DNA of 64,000 nt, taken from the NCBI GenBank assembly GCA_022041995.1, contig CP074381.1, positions 2,604,001 through 2,668,000 of the forward strand, in the 5' to 3' direction. The notes below the pieces were generated by a model. That model was not told the origin of the DNA. It was given only the letters and a program-made list of their open reading frames with translations, and ran no database searches. Shown here in pieces: positions 36,690 through 45,216 of the stretch (the first letter of the stretch is position 1; every line of letters begins with the position of its first letter). The translations under genes were made by a program, and so were the position numbers. The DNA is from Cupriavidus necator (GTDB taxonomy: Bacteria > Pseudomonadota > Gammaproteobacteria > Burkholderiales > Burkholderiaceae).

Positions 36690-37384
36690 ACACGCCCGCC
36701 GCACGCCAGCCACGCTTGGCCTTCGTCACCATCGGGCAGGCGCCCAGGACAGATGTGGTCCCGCAGATGATTGCCGACCTGGGCCTGCCGGCCACTGTGG
36801 AAGAGTTCGGCATCCTGGACGCGCTGGGCCCGCAAGACATTGCCGCGCTGGCGCCGGCGCCCGGCGAATACCGCTTTGCCAGCCGGCTGCGTGACGGCAC
36901 GCAGGCGGTGATGGGCAAGCCGGTGGCCGAGGCGATGCTGGCCCGGTTGATGACCTCGCTGGACGACGGCCGCTTCGACGCCCTGGTGCCACTGTGCACC
37001 GGCACCGCCGTGCCGCCGATGCAGACCCTGGTCATCGAACCGCAGCAGGTGGTGGACCACCTGACCGTGGCGTTGGCGCAGGGCTGCCAGCGGCTCGGCA
37101 TCGTGTTGCCGCTGGAGGCGCAGGTGAGCGGCTTCCATCTGATCCAGCCGGTGCCCTGCGAACTGCGCGTCACGCATGCCTCGCCTTATACCGACACCAG
37201 CACCGCCCGCTTCGCGCAGGCGGGCGAGACACTGCGCGGCTGCGACCTGGTGGTGATGCACTGCATGGGCTACACCGAGGCCATGCGGGCCGAGGTGGCG
37301 CGCCATGCCGGCGCCCCGGTGCTGCTCTCCAACCGCATGGTGGCAAGGCTGCTGGGGCAGGTGCTGGCCGGTGCCGCGGCCTGA
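36686..37384 (+). CDS. AroM family protein (Asp/Glu racemase-like fold)
   Basis: A 232-residue AroM-family protein. Two cysteines sit where Asp/Glu-racemase-superfamily enzymes carry their acid-base pair: Cys104 in LVPLCTGTAVP and Cys193 in VVMHCMGYTEAM. AroM of E. coli has no established function. Here it overlaps the DUF1177 gene by four bases (ATGA) and sits with an aspartyl dipeptidase, which makes a role in aspartate-like amino acid metabolism reasonable. The symbol aroM is avoided because the locus has no link to aromatic synthesis. Confidence 0.85.
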   Translation: MNTPAARQPRLAFVTIGQAPRTDVVPQMIADLGLPATVEEFGILDALGPQDIAALAPAPGEYRFASRLRDGTQAVMGKPVAEAMLARLMTSLDDGRFDALVPLCTGTAVPPMQTLVIEPQQVVDHLTVALAQGCQRLGIVLPLEAQVSGFHLIQPVPCELRVTHASPYTDTSTARFAQAGETLRGCDLVVMHCMGYTEAMRAEVARHAGAPVLLSNRMVARLLGQVLAGAAA

Positions 37385-37468
37385 ATCAGGGCGCTAAGCG
37401 AACGCATTTCCGGGTAAGGGCAAGCCCGCTTACAGATTGCCCATGACACTGCTGGAGTGGAAGTAACA

Positions 37469-38461
37469 ATGGAAAAGGTGGCGAAGTGGATGGGGCCGCT
37501 GGTGCGCGGCATGATGTGGATGAGCGTGGGCGCGGCGGTGATCCCGGGTGCGCAGGCGCAGGAGTGGAAGCCGGCCAGGCCGGTGCGCCTGCTGGTGGGC
37601 TTTGCGCCCGGCGGCTCGGCCGATCTGCTGGCGCGCCTGGTGCAGGCGCCGCTGTCGGAAAGCCTGGGGGTGCCGGTGGTGGTGGAAAACGTGCCCGGTG
37701 CGGGTGGCAATATCGCCGCCGACAAGCTGGCCAAGGCCCCGGCCGACGGCTACACCATCGGCATGGGCGCCGCCGGCGCGATGGCGGTGACTCACCTGCT
37801 CAACCCCAAGGGCACACCATACAAGGCGGATGATTTCACGCCCATCGCCATGCTGGCCACTCAGCCGAATGTCGTGATCATCAATCCGGCCCTGCCGGTC
37901 AAGACCATGGCCGACTTCGTCGCCTACGTCAAAAAGACGCCGCAGGTCACCTACGGCACCGCAGGCGTCGGCACGTCGAATCACCTGATTGCCGAAACCA
38001 TGCTGCACCGCCTTGGCATCGACATGGTCCATGCGCCGTACAAGGGTGCCACCCCGGTGATCACCGACCTGATGGGCGGGCATATCGCCATGACAGTCGA
38101 CAACATCACCACCGCGGCGACGCTGGCCAAGACCGGCAAGGTCAAGGCGCTGGCGGTCACCAGCAGCAAGCGCTCGCCCTTGTTGCCGGAGGTGCCGACG
38201 CTCGCCGAGAGCGGCCTGAAGGATTTCAACATGCCGACCTGGCAAGGCATCTTCGGTCCGAAGGACCTGCCGAAGGCGATCGTGGTCCGCTACAACCAGG
38301 CGCTGGTCAAGGCCTTGGCGAACCCGGAAGTCAGGAAGAAAATGGCTGAATTCGGCTCCGAGCCCGTGGGCGATACACCGGAGCATTTCGCCGGGTTCGT
38401 CGCCCAGGATCGCAAGATGTGGGCCGATGTCATCAAGACGGCCAACATCACGCTGGAGTAA
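37469..38461 (+). CDS. Bug-family (TctC-like) periplasmic solute-binding protein
   Basis: A 330-residue extracytoplasmic receptor of the Bug/TctC family. The signal peptide is probably cleaved after GAQA (Ala30). The mature start has the family block PVRLLVGFAPGGSADLLARL, then VVVENVPGAGGNIAADKLAK and PYKGATPVITDLMGGHI. Bug proteins bind carboxylates, amino acids or amides. No tctA/tctB membrane genes are adjacent, so it either feeds a distant transporter or acts as a sensor. The ATG at 37469 follows GGAGTGG; a GTG four codons upstream is possible. Confidence 0.92.
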   Translation: MEKVAKWMGPLVRGMMWMSVGAAVIPGAQAQEWKPARPVRLLVGFAPGGSADLLARLVQAPLSESLGVPVVVENVPGAGGNIAADKLAKAPADGYTIGMGAAGAMAVTHLLNPKGTPYKADDFTPIAMLATQPNVVIINPALPVKTMADFVAYVKKTPQVTYGTAGVGTSNHLIAETMLHRLGIDMVHAPYKGATPVITDLMGGHIAMTVDNITTAATLAKTGKVKALAVTSSKRSPLLPEVPTLAESGLKDFNMPTWQGIFGPKDLPKAIVVRYNQALVKALANPEVRKKMAEFGSEPVGDTPEHFAGFVAQDRKMWADVIKTANITLE

Positions 38462-38498
38462 TTGCTGACGGGGCGGCCGCTTACGCCCCTCACGCAAA

Positions 38499-39446
38499 TT
38501 ACAGCTTGACCAGCCGCTCCGGCCGCAACGCGCCTTCGCGCATACGCGCCACGCCCAGCAGCCGGGCCGGCTCGCCGGCATAGACGCGCGCCAGCGCATC
38601 CTCGGCCAGCCCGGTGCCGGCCGGCAGGTCGCGCTGGGCGATGCGCTGGCCCTGCAGGAAGCGCGCTGCCGCGGCCTCATCCAGATGCACCGGCGCACAC
38701 TTGTGCAGCAAGGCGTCCACGGGTGCCAGCATGGCCGGGCGTTGCGCGTCGTCCTGCTGTTCGATCTGTTCCAGCGTCACCGCGCCGTCCAGCGTCAGGT
38801 CGCCCACGGCGATGCGGCGCAATCCGGTCAGGTGCGCGCCGCAGCCCAGCGCTTCACCGATGTCCTCGGCCAGCGTGCGGATATAGGTGCCCTTGCTGCA
38901 CATCACCCGCATCGTGAACGACGGGGTATCGGGCAAGGCGCAGTCCAGCAGCGCGATCGAACGGATGGTGACGCGGCGCGCCGCACGCTCCACGGTCTGG
39001 CCGGCGCGCGCGTATTCATACAGCGGGCGGCCGTCCTTCTTCAGCGCCGAATGCATCGGCGGCACCTGTTCGATCTCGCCGAGGAAGCTTGCCAGCGCCT
39101 GCTCCACCGCGGCGCGGTCGCAGGTGACCTCGCGCACGTCGAGCAGCTCGCCTTCGGCGTCGCCCGTGCTCGAGCGTGCGCCCAGCCGCACTACGGCGTC
39201 ATAGGTCTTGTCCGCTTCCAGCAAGTCTTGCGAAAACTTGGTGGCTTCGCCGAAGCACAGCGGCAGCAGCCCGGTGGCAAGCGGATCCAGCGTGCCGGTA
39301 TGGCCGGCCTTGGCCGCGCGCAAGAGGCGCTTGGCGCGCACCAGCGCGTCGTTGGACGAGAGGCCCAGCGGCTTGTCGAGCAGCAGCACACCATGGACCT
39401 CGCGGCGCGGCAGGCGCGGCGGACGGTTGGCGTTGGAATCGGTCAT
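38499..39446 (-). CDS. truB: tRNA pseudouridine(55) synthase TruB
   Basis: A 315-residue pseudouridine synthase forming Psi55 in the T-loop of tRNAs. The catalytic Asp54 lies in AGHTGTLDPLATG, with the KPLGLSSNDALV N-terminus and RCSKGTYIR-type motif (MCSKGTYIRTLAEDIG). It is the last gene of the rimP-nusA-infB-rbfA-truB block and is convergent with the Bug-receptor gene, 37 bases away. Confidence 0.96.
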   Translation of the reverse strand: MTDSNANRPPRLPRREVHGVLLLDKPLGLSSNDALVRAKRLLRAAKAGHTGTLDPLATGLLPLCFGEATKFSQDLLEADKTYDAVVRLGARSSTGDAEGELLDVREVTCDRAAVEQALASFLGEIEQVPPMHSALKKDGRPLYEYARAGQTVERAARRVTIRSIALLDCALPDTPSFTMRVMCSKGTYIRTLAEDIGEALGCGAHLTGLRRIAVGDLTLDGAVTLEQIEQQDDAQRPAMLAPVDALLHKCAPVHLDEAAAARFLQGQRIAQRDLPAGTGLAEDALARVYAGEPARLLGVARMREGALRPERLVKL

Positions 39447-39518
39447 CGGAAAATAAAGCGGGAGGCGACGGCGCGGCGCGGATGGCTGCAACAATCAGGT
39501 CGCGGTCAGGCCGCGAAG

Positions 39519-39541
39519 CCCATGCCTGGCGGCATGGGCAC
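39519..39541 (-). other. Hairpin in the rbfA-truB gap
   Basis: A near-perfect 9-bp stem (GCCCATGCC / GGCATGGGC) with a second CGCGG/CCGCG hairpin next to it, and no T-run. It may stabilise or process the mRNA rather than terminate it. Confidence 0.4.
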
Positions 39542-39545
39542 CGGC

Positions 39546-39914
39546 TCAGTCGTCTTTCGAACGCGTGGCGTTCGCTTCGTTGATCAGCCTGGACATCTCG
39601 ATCGCGTGTTCGACCGAGGTGTCATGATGGAAATGCAGCGTCGGCACGGTATGGATGTGCAGGCGCTTGAACAGCAGCGAGTGCAGGTAGCCAGCCTTCT
39701 CCTTGAGAATGGCGGCGGCCACTTCGGGCTCCGCACCCAGCACGGTGAAATACACCTTGGCGTGCGCGTAGTCCGGCGTCAGCGCCACAGACTGGAGCGT
39801 CACCAGCCCCAGACGCGGATCACGGATTTCGCGCTGGATCATTTCGGCCAGTTCTTTCTGGATCTGGTCGGAGATGCGCAGATTGCGGGAGGAGATATTG
39901 CCTTTCTTGGCCAT
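39546..39914 (-). CDS. rbfA: Ribosome-binding factor A
   Basis: The 122-residue KH-like 30S maturation factor. Start [20 protein letters not shown] and the segment [20 protein letters not shown] are typical, ending with the helix [14 protein letters not shown]. It follows infB, across a hairpin terminator, in the conserved order. Confidence 0.95.
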   Translation of the reverse strand: MAKKGNISSRNLRISDQIQKELAEMIQREIRDPRLGLVTLQSVALTPDYAHAKVYFTVLGAEPEVAAAILKEKAGYLHSLLFKRLHIHTVPTLHFHHDTSVEHAIEMSRLINEANATRSKDD

Positions 39915-39938
39915 TCAATGCTGTCTAGTTCCAAAGTG

Positions 39939-39966
39939 AAAACGGCAGGCCGGAGCCTGCCGTTTT
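39939..39966 (-). terminator. Hairpin terminator between infB and rbfA
   Basis: A perfect 12-bp stem AAAACGGCAGGC / GCCTGCCGTTTT around CGGA, with a four-T end leftward. It is probably a partial terminator, since rbfA and truB follow. Confidence 0.65.
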
Positions 39967-39976
39967 GCGTATCGCC

Positions 39977-42864
39977 TTACAGCGTACGCGCCACCTCGGT
40001 GATTTCGTACACTTCGAGCTGGTCGCCTTCCTGAACATCATTGAAGTTCTTGATCGACAGACCGCACTCGAAGCCTTGCTTGACTTCCTTGACGTCATCC
40101 TTGAAGCGCTTGAGCGAATCCAGCTCGCCGTCGTGGATGACCACGTTGTTGCGCAGCACGCGCACCAGCGAGTTGCGCTTGACCATGCCGTCGGTGACCA
40201 TACAGCCGGCCACCGCACCGATCTTCGGTACGCGGAACACCTGGCGTACCTCGACCGTGCCGATGGTGGTTTCGCGCTTCTCCGGCGCCAGCATGCCCGA
40301 CATCGCCGCCTTGATCTCGTCTACCGCATCGTAAATGATGTTGTAGTAGCGGATATCGATGCCGTTGTGCTCGGCCAGCTTGCGCGCACCCGCATCGGCA
40401 CGCACGTTGAAGCCGATGATGACTGCCTTCGAAGCCGTCGCCAGGTTGACGTCGGACTCCGAGATGCCGCCCACGCCGCCGTGCACGATCTGCACGCGCA
40501 CTTCGGCGGTCGACAGCTTCTGCAGCGACTGCACCAGCGCTTCCTGCGAACCCTGCACATCGGCCTTGACGATCAGCGGCAGCGTCTGGACTTCGCCTTC
40601 GGCCATCTGCTCGAGCATGTTCTCGAGCTTGGCGGCCTGTTGCTTGGCCAGCTTCACGTCGCGGAACTTGCCCTGGCGGAACAGCGCGATTTCACGTGCC
40701 TTGCGCTCGTCCGGCAGCACCAGCACTTCTTCACCGGCGGCAGGCACTTCCGACAGACCCTGGATTTCCACCGGGATCGACGGGCCGGCTTCCTTGGTCG
40801 GCTTGCCGTTCTCGTCCAGCATGGCACGCACGCGGCCGTAGGCGCTGCCAGCCAGGACCACATCGCCACGCTTGAGCGTGCCGCTGCTGACCAGGATGGT
40901 TGCGATCGGGCCCTTGCCCTTGTCGAGCTGGGCTTCCACCACCAGGCCCTTGGCCGGGGCATCCACCGGTGCCGTCAGTTCCAGCACTTCGGCTTGCAGG
41001 AGCACTTGCTCGAGCAGGTCTTCCACACCGGTACCCATCTTGGCGGACACCGGCACGAACGGCGAATCGCCGCCGTATTCTTCCGGCACCACCTGCTCCG
41101 CCACCAGTTCCTGCTTGACACGGTCCGGGTTGGCATCGGGCTTGTCGATCTTGTTGATCGCCACCACGATGGGCACGCCGGCAGCCTTGGCATGCGCAAT
41201 CGCTTCCTTGGTCTGCGGCATCACGCCGTCGTCGGCGGCCACCACCAGGATCACGATGTCGGTTGCCTTGGCACCGCGGGCACGCATGGCCGTGAAGGCC
41301 TCGTGACCGGGGGTATCCAGGAACGTAATCACGCCGCGGTCGGTTTCCACATGGTAGGCACCGATGTGCTGCGTAATCCCGCCGGCTTCGCCCGCGGCCA
41401 CCTTGGTGCGGCGGATGTAGTCCAGCAGCGAGGTCTTGCCGTGGTCGACGTGACCCATCACGGTCACCACCGGCGGACGCGGCAGCAGCTCGGCGTCGGT
41501 GTGTTCCTCACCGCCCACCACCAGCAGCGCTTCCGGATCGTCCAGCTTGGCGGCATACGCCTTGTGGCCCATTTCTTCCACCACGATCATGGCGGTTTCC
41601 TGGTCCAGCACCTGGTTGATCGTCACCATCTGGCCGAGCTTCATCATCTGCTTGATGACCTCGGACGCCTTGACGGCCATCTTGTGAGCCAGGTCGGCCA
41701 CCGAGACGGTTTCCGGCACGTGCACTTCACGCACGACCGGCTCGGTCGGCGCCTGGAAGCTGCTGCGGCTGTCGTCATGCTGCTGCTGCCTGCCGCCGCG
41801 GCCACGCGGACCACCGCGCCAGCCGCCTACGCCGCCCGACGAATCGCCGCGCGTCTTCAGGCCGCTGCCCTTCTTGCGGCTGCTGTCGTCCTGCCAGCCC
41901 GCCTTCACGACCTTGCCCTTCTTGTCGGCGGTCGCCGTAGTCGTGGTCGTGGTGGCCGGCTTCTTGTCGTCCTTCTTCGCTTCCGTGGTCGCACCAGCCG
42001 GCTTCACCGGCTTGTGCAGCGTACCGGTCTGCTCGGCCTTCTTCTCTTCAGCCTTGCGCTCGGACGGCGCCTTCAGCACGCGGGCGGGGCGTTCAGCATC
42101 TGCTGGATCGCACGGGCCTCGGCTTCGGCAGCCTCGCGGCGCTTGCGCGCAGCGACTTCCTGCTCGGCGCGGGCCTTGTCGGCCGCAGCCTTGGCCTCGT
42201 CGGCAGCCTTCTGCGCCTCGGCGCGTTCGGCGGTGACGCGTGCCTTCTCGTCCTCTGCCTTCTTGCGCGAGGAATCCTCGTTGGCCTCGGTCACGGCGCG
42301 CGATGCGGCAGCCTCTTCCTCCGCCTTGCGGGCGGCGAGTTCGGCCTGGCGGCGCTGTTCAGCCTCCAGGGCTTCCTGGCGGGTGCGGCGCTCGGCTTCC
42401 TCACGCTCGGCTGCCTCGCGGGCGGCCTTGGCTTCAGCTTCCTGGCGCGCCAGCAGTTCGGCCTGTTGGCGTTCTTCCTCGTCGCGGCGCGCCTCATCGG
42501 CAGCATCGACGACAGGCGCGTGGGCTTCGGCCGCGTCGGCCTGGGCATCGGGCGCAGCTTCGTCGCGCTTGATCAGCACGCGCTTCTTGCGCACTTCCAC
42601 CTGGACCGTACGGGTCTTGCCGGTACCATCCGACTGGCGGATCTCGGAGGTTTCGCGCTTGGTCAGTGTGATCTTCTTGCGGGAGCTGTCGTCGGACTGG
42701 CCGTGCGAACGCTTCAGATAGTCCAGCAGCCTGGTCTTATCCGATTCCGTGATGATGTCTTCTGGCGTCGCTTTGCCCACCCCAGCCGCCTGCAATTGTT
42801 CCAGCAGGGCAGCTGCGCTGCGACTCAGTTCTGCGGCCAGTTGGGCAACTGTTGTGCTTGCCAT
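39977..42864 (-). CDS. infB: Translation initiation factor IF-2 (frame broken near 42086-42089)
   Basis: The initiator-tRNA-binding GTPase IF-2. The N-terminal part (42864 to about 42090) has the IF2-N domain [20 protein letters not shown] and a long Ala/Glu/Arg-rich helical region. The C-terminal part carries the G domain ([34 protein letters not shown]) and the tRNA-binding domain. The frame is lost after QQMLNAP. Restoring one G in the GGGG run (42086-42089 on the + strand) joins the two into a 962-residue protein. infB is essential, so the break must be a sequence error unless the gene were served by an internal start, which would remove the N-terminal domain. Confidence 0.95.
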
Positions 42865-42955
42865 TCAAACCCTTTCAATGCTTGGTTTCTACGTCGGGAC
42901 AAATCGTTGCGGAAAGCGCGCCCGGGCCAGGTGTAGGCCGGCCCGGCCGTGTCCC

Positions 42956-44430
42956 TCAGTTGAACCAATGTTCCCGTGCTTTCATGATCAGCGACTTGGC
43001 TTCATCCTCGCTGACACCGGTCATCTCGACCAGCTCGTCCACGGCCAGTTCGGCCAGGTCGTCACGCGTATGGATATCGCCTTCGGCCAGCTTGCCGATC
43101 AGTTCCGGGTTGAGGCCGTCGAGCGAGCGCAGATCCTGCGACACCTCTTCCACCTTTTCTTCCCGGGCCAGTTCCATCGTCAGGAGCGCATCACGCGCGC
43201 GATTGCGCAGCTCGTTGACGGTGTCTTCGTCAAAGGCCTCGATCTCCATCATTTCACTGATGGGGACATAAGCCACTTCTTCCAGCGTGGAGAAGCCTTC
43301 CTCGATCAGGATGTCGGCAACTTCCTCATCCACGTCCAGCTTGGACATGAACAGCTTGCGCACGACATCGCTCTCTTCGGCCTGCTTCTGCGCCGACTCT
43401 TCCTGCGTCATGATGTTGATCTGCCAGCCGGTCAGCTCGGACGCCAGGCGCACGTTCTGACCACTGCGGCCGATGGAGACCGCGAGGTTTTCCTCGTCGA
43501 CCACCACGTCCATGCTGTGCTTCTCTTCATCCACAACGATCGACTGCACCTGCGCCGGCGCCAGCGCGCCGATCACAAATTGCGCCGGGTCTTCCGACCA
43601 CAGCACGATGTCCACGGCCTCGCCGCCGATCTCGTTACGCACCGCGGTGACGCGCGTGCCACGCACGCCCACGCAGGTGCCGATCGGGTCGATGCGCTTG
43701 TCATGCGCCACCACGGCAATCTTGGCACGCACGCCCGGATCACGGGCAGCCGCCTTGATCTCCAGCAGGCCCTGCTCCATTTCCGGCACTTCGTTCTCGA
43801 AGAGCTTGATCAGGAACTCAGGCGCGGTGCGCGACAGTTCAATCTGCGGGCCGCGCGCGGCGCGGTCCACATTCAGGATATACGCACGCACGCGGTCACC
43901 GGTGCGCAGGTTTTCCTTGGGATGATCTGGTCGCGGGCCAGCAGCGCTTCCACGCGGCCGGACTCGACGATCAGGCCCTTCTTGTCGGCGCGCTTGACCG
44001 TGCCGGTCATGATCTTCTCGCCGCGATCCAGGTAGTCGTTCAGGATCTGCTCGCGCTCGGCGTCGCGGATGCGCTGCAGGATCACCTGCTTGGCAGCCTG
44101 CGCACCGATGCGGCCGAACTCGACCGACTCGATCTGCTGCTCGATAAAATCACCCAGCTCGATGCTGGGGTTTTCATCGCGGGCCTCGAACAGCAGGATC
44201 TGCTTGTCCGGCTCTTGCAGGCCCAGCTCGTCGGGAACGACCAGCCAGCGGCGGAAGGTTTCATGCTCGCCCGACTCGCGATCGATCGCGACACGGATAT
44301 CCACGTCTTCCTCGAAACGCTTCTTGGTGGCCGAGGCGAGCGCCGCCTCCAGGGCACCGAATACCACATCCTTGTCGACGTTCTTCTCACGCGCAAGCGC
44401 ATCGACGAGCAACAGAACTTCGCGGCTCAT
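42956..44430 (-). CDS. nusA: Transcription termination/antitermination factor NusA (frame broken near 43915-43921)
   Basis: NusA binds RNA polymerase and modulates pausing, termination and antitermination. The N-terminal domain ([20 protein letters not shown]) and the start of the S1 domain are in one frame; the rest of S1 ([19 protein letters not shown]), the KH domains ([18 protein letters not shown]) and the C-terminal acidic repeats are in another. The conserved [11 protein letters not shown] is broken after IIP. One extra C in the C-run there (complement of 43919-43921) restores 491 residues. The gene overlaps rimP by four bases. Being essential, it cannot truly be broken; this is a sequence error. 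Confidence 0.95.
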
Positions 44431-44915
44431 TGCTTGTTCCCTTTTCTTTGATTTCCTTTGAAGTCGATCACCGGCACCAGGCGTGCCTTGTCGACATCGG
44501 ATACGGCAAATTCCAGCAGCGCCGGGCCATCTTTGCCCTCGAACTCCAGGCCAATCTTCTCCTCGCCCGCCGCGCCGGTGGGCTCGCGCAGGATGCCTGT
44601 GAAGTTCTTCTGTCCATTGACGGGCAGGCGCAGCGTCACGCGCACCTCCACGCCGGCAAAGCGAACGTAGTCGGCCAGCTTCTTCAGCGGCCGGTCCAGT
44701 CCGGGTGACGAGACCTCGAGGCGTTCGTAATCCACGTTCTCGACCGTGAACACGTGGGTGAGCTGGCGGCTCACCTTTTCACAATCCTCGATGGCAATGC
44801 CGGTTTCAGGCTGATCGATATAGACACGCAGCAATCCGGCCGGGGCACGCTCGAGCTCGACCAGCTCATATCCCATGCCGCTTAGGGTGGTTTCGATCAA
44901 ATCTGCCAGATGCAC
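44427..44915 (-). CDS. rimP: Ribosome maturation factor RimP
   Basis: A 162-residue 30S maturation factor. Start GTG at 44915 ([20 protein letters not shown]), with [20 protein letters not shown] marking the RimP core and an SH3-like C-terminal part. It is the first gene of the rimP-nusA-infB operon and overlaps nusA by four bases. A promoter and a terminator-bearing leader precede it. Confidence 0.94.
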   Translation of the reverse strand: MHLADLIETTLSGMGYELVELERAPAGLLRVYIDQPETGIAIEDCEKVSRQLTHVFTVENVDYERLEVSSPGLDRPLKKLADYVRFAGVEVRVTLRLPVNGQKNFTGILREPTGAAGEEKIGLEFEGKDGPALLEFAVSDVDKARLVPVIDFKGNQRKGNKQ

Positions 44916-45047
44916 TGTTATCCCGAGTAATGGCCATCAACACCGTGGCAGGCAAACCCGCCGGTGCCGTCCGGGACGACCCTGCTGCAGCCCTGCCTGT
45001 CCGCCATCCCCCCGCCCCAGCGGAGAGAACCGAAAAACGGGCGAACC

Positions 45048-45072
45048 AAAAAAAAATGGGCGCAATGCCCAT
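45048..45072 (-). terminator. Terminator inside the rimP operon leader (possible attenuator)
   Basis: Read leftward, stem ATGGGC / GCCCAT (45072-45067 with 45061-45056) is followed by eight or nine T. It lies between the likely rimP promoter and the rimP start, so a transcript must pass it. A 7-base stretch just before it (45081-45075, GGGCGAA) is perfectly complementary to one just after it (45045-45039, TTCGCCC). Confidence 0.65.
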
Positions 45073-45079
45073 CATTCGC

Positions 45080-45104
45080 CCATCCTCGACGAGGATGGCT
45101 TTTT
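45080..45104 (+). terminator. Hairpin with T-run in the rimP leader
   Basis: Stem CCATCCTC / GAGGATGG (45080-45087 with 45091-45098), followed on the + strand by CTTTTT. Read in the rimP direction it is the first hairpin of the leader; its 3' arm overlaps the GGGCGAA element by two bases. Confidence 0.5.
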
Positions 45105-45116
45105 GAATAGACTTGA

Positions 45117-45145
45117 ATTATACGCGGATTATGTCGAAAACGCAA
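45117..45145 (-). promoter_or_regulatory. Probable promoter of rimP-nusA-infB
   Basis: Read leftward: TTGCGT (45145-45140), a 17-base spacer and a perfect TATAAT (45122-45117). Transcription would start near 45110, giving a leader of about 195 bases. Confidence 0.65.
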
Positions 45146-45216
45146 AAGCCAGACATTTCCGCGCCCTGAACCCGGCGCCGGCAGGCATTCAGCCCGCCGT
45201 ACGCCGCAAGCAGCGC

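Noticed and set aside
39965..42721. An open frame of 918 codons on the + strand.
   Set aside because: Antisense to infB; no ribosome binding site or protein-like composition.
42073..42864. infB as two separate genes (a short N-terminal protein and a shorter IF-2).
   Set aside because: Internal IF-2 starts exist in some bacteria, but here one added base joins conserved sequence exactly, so a lost base is simpler.
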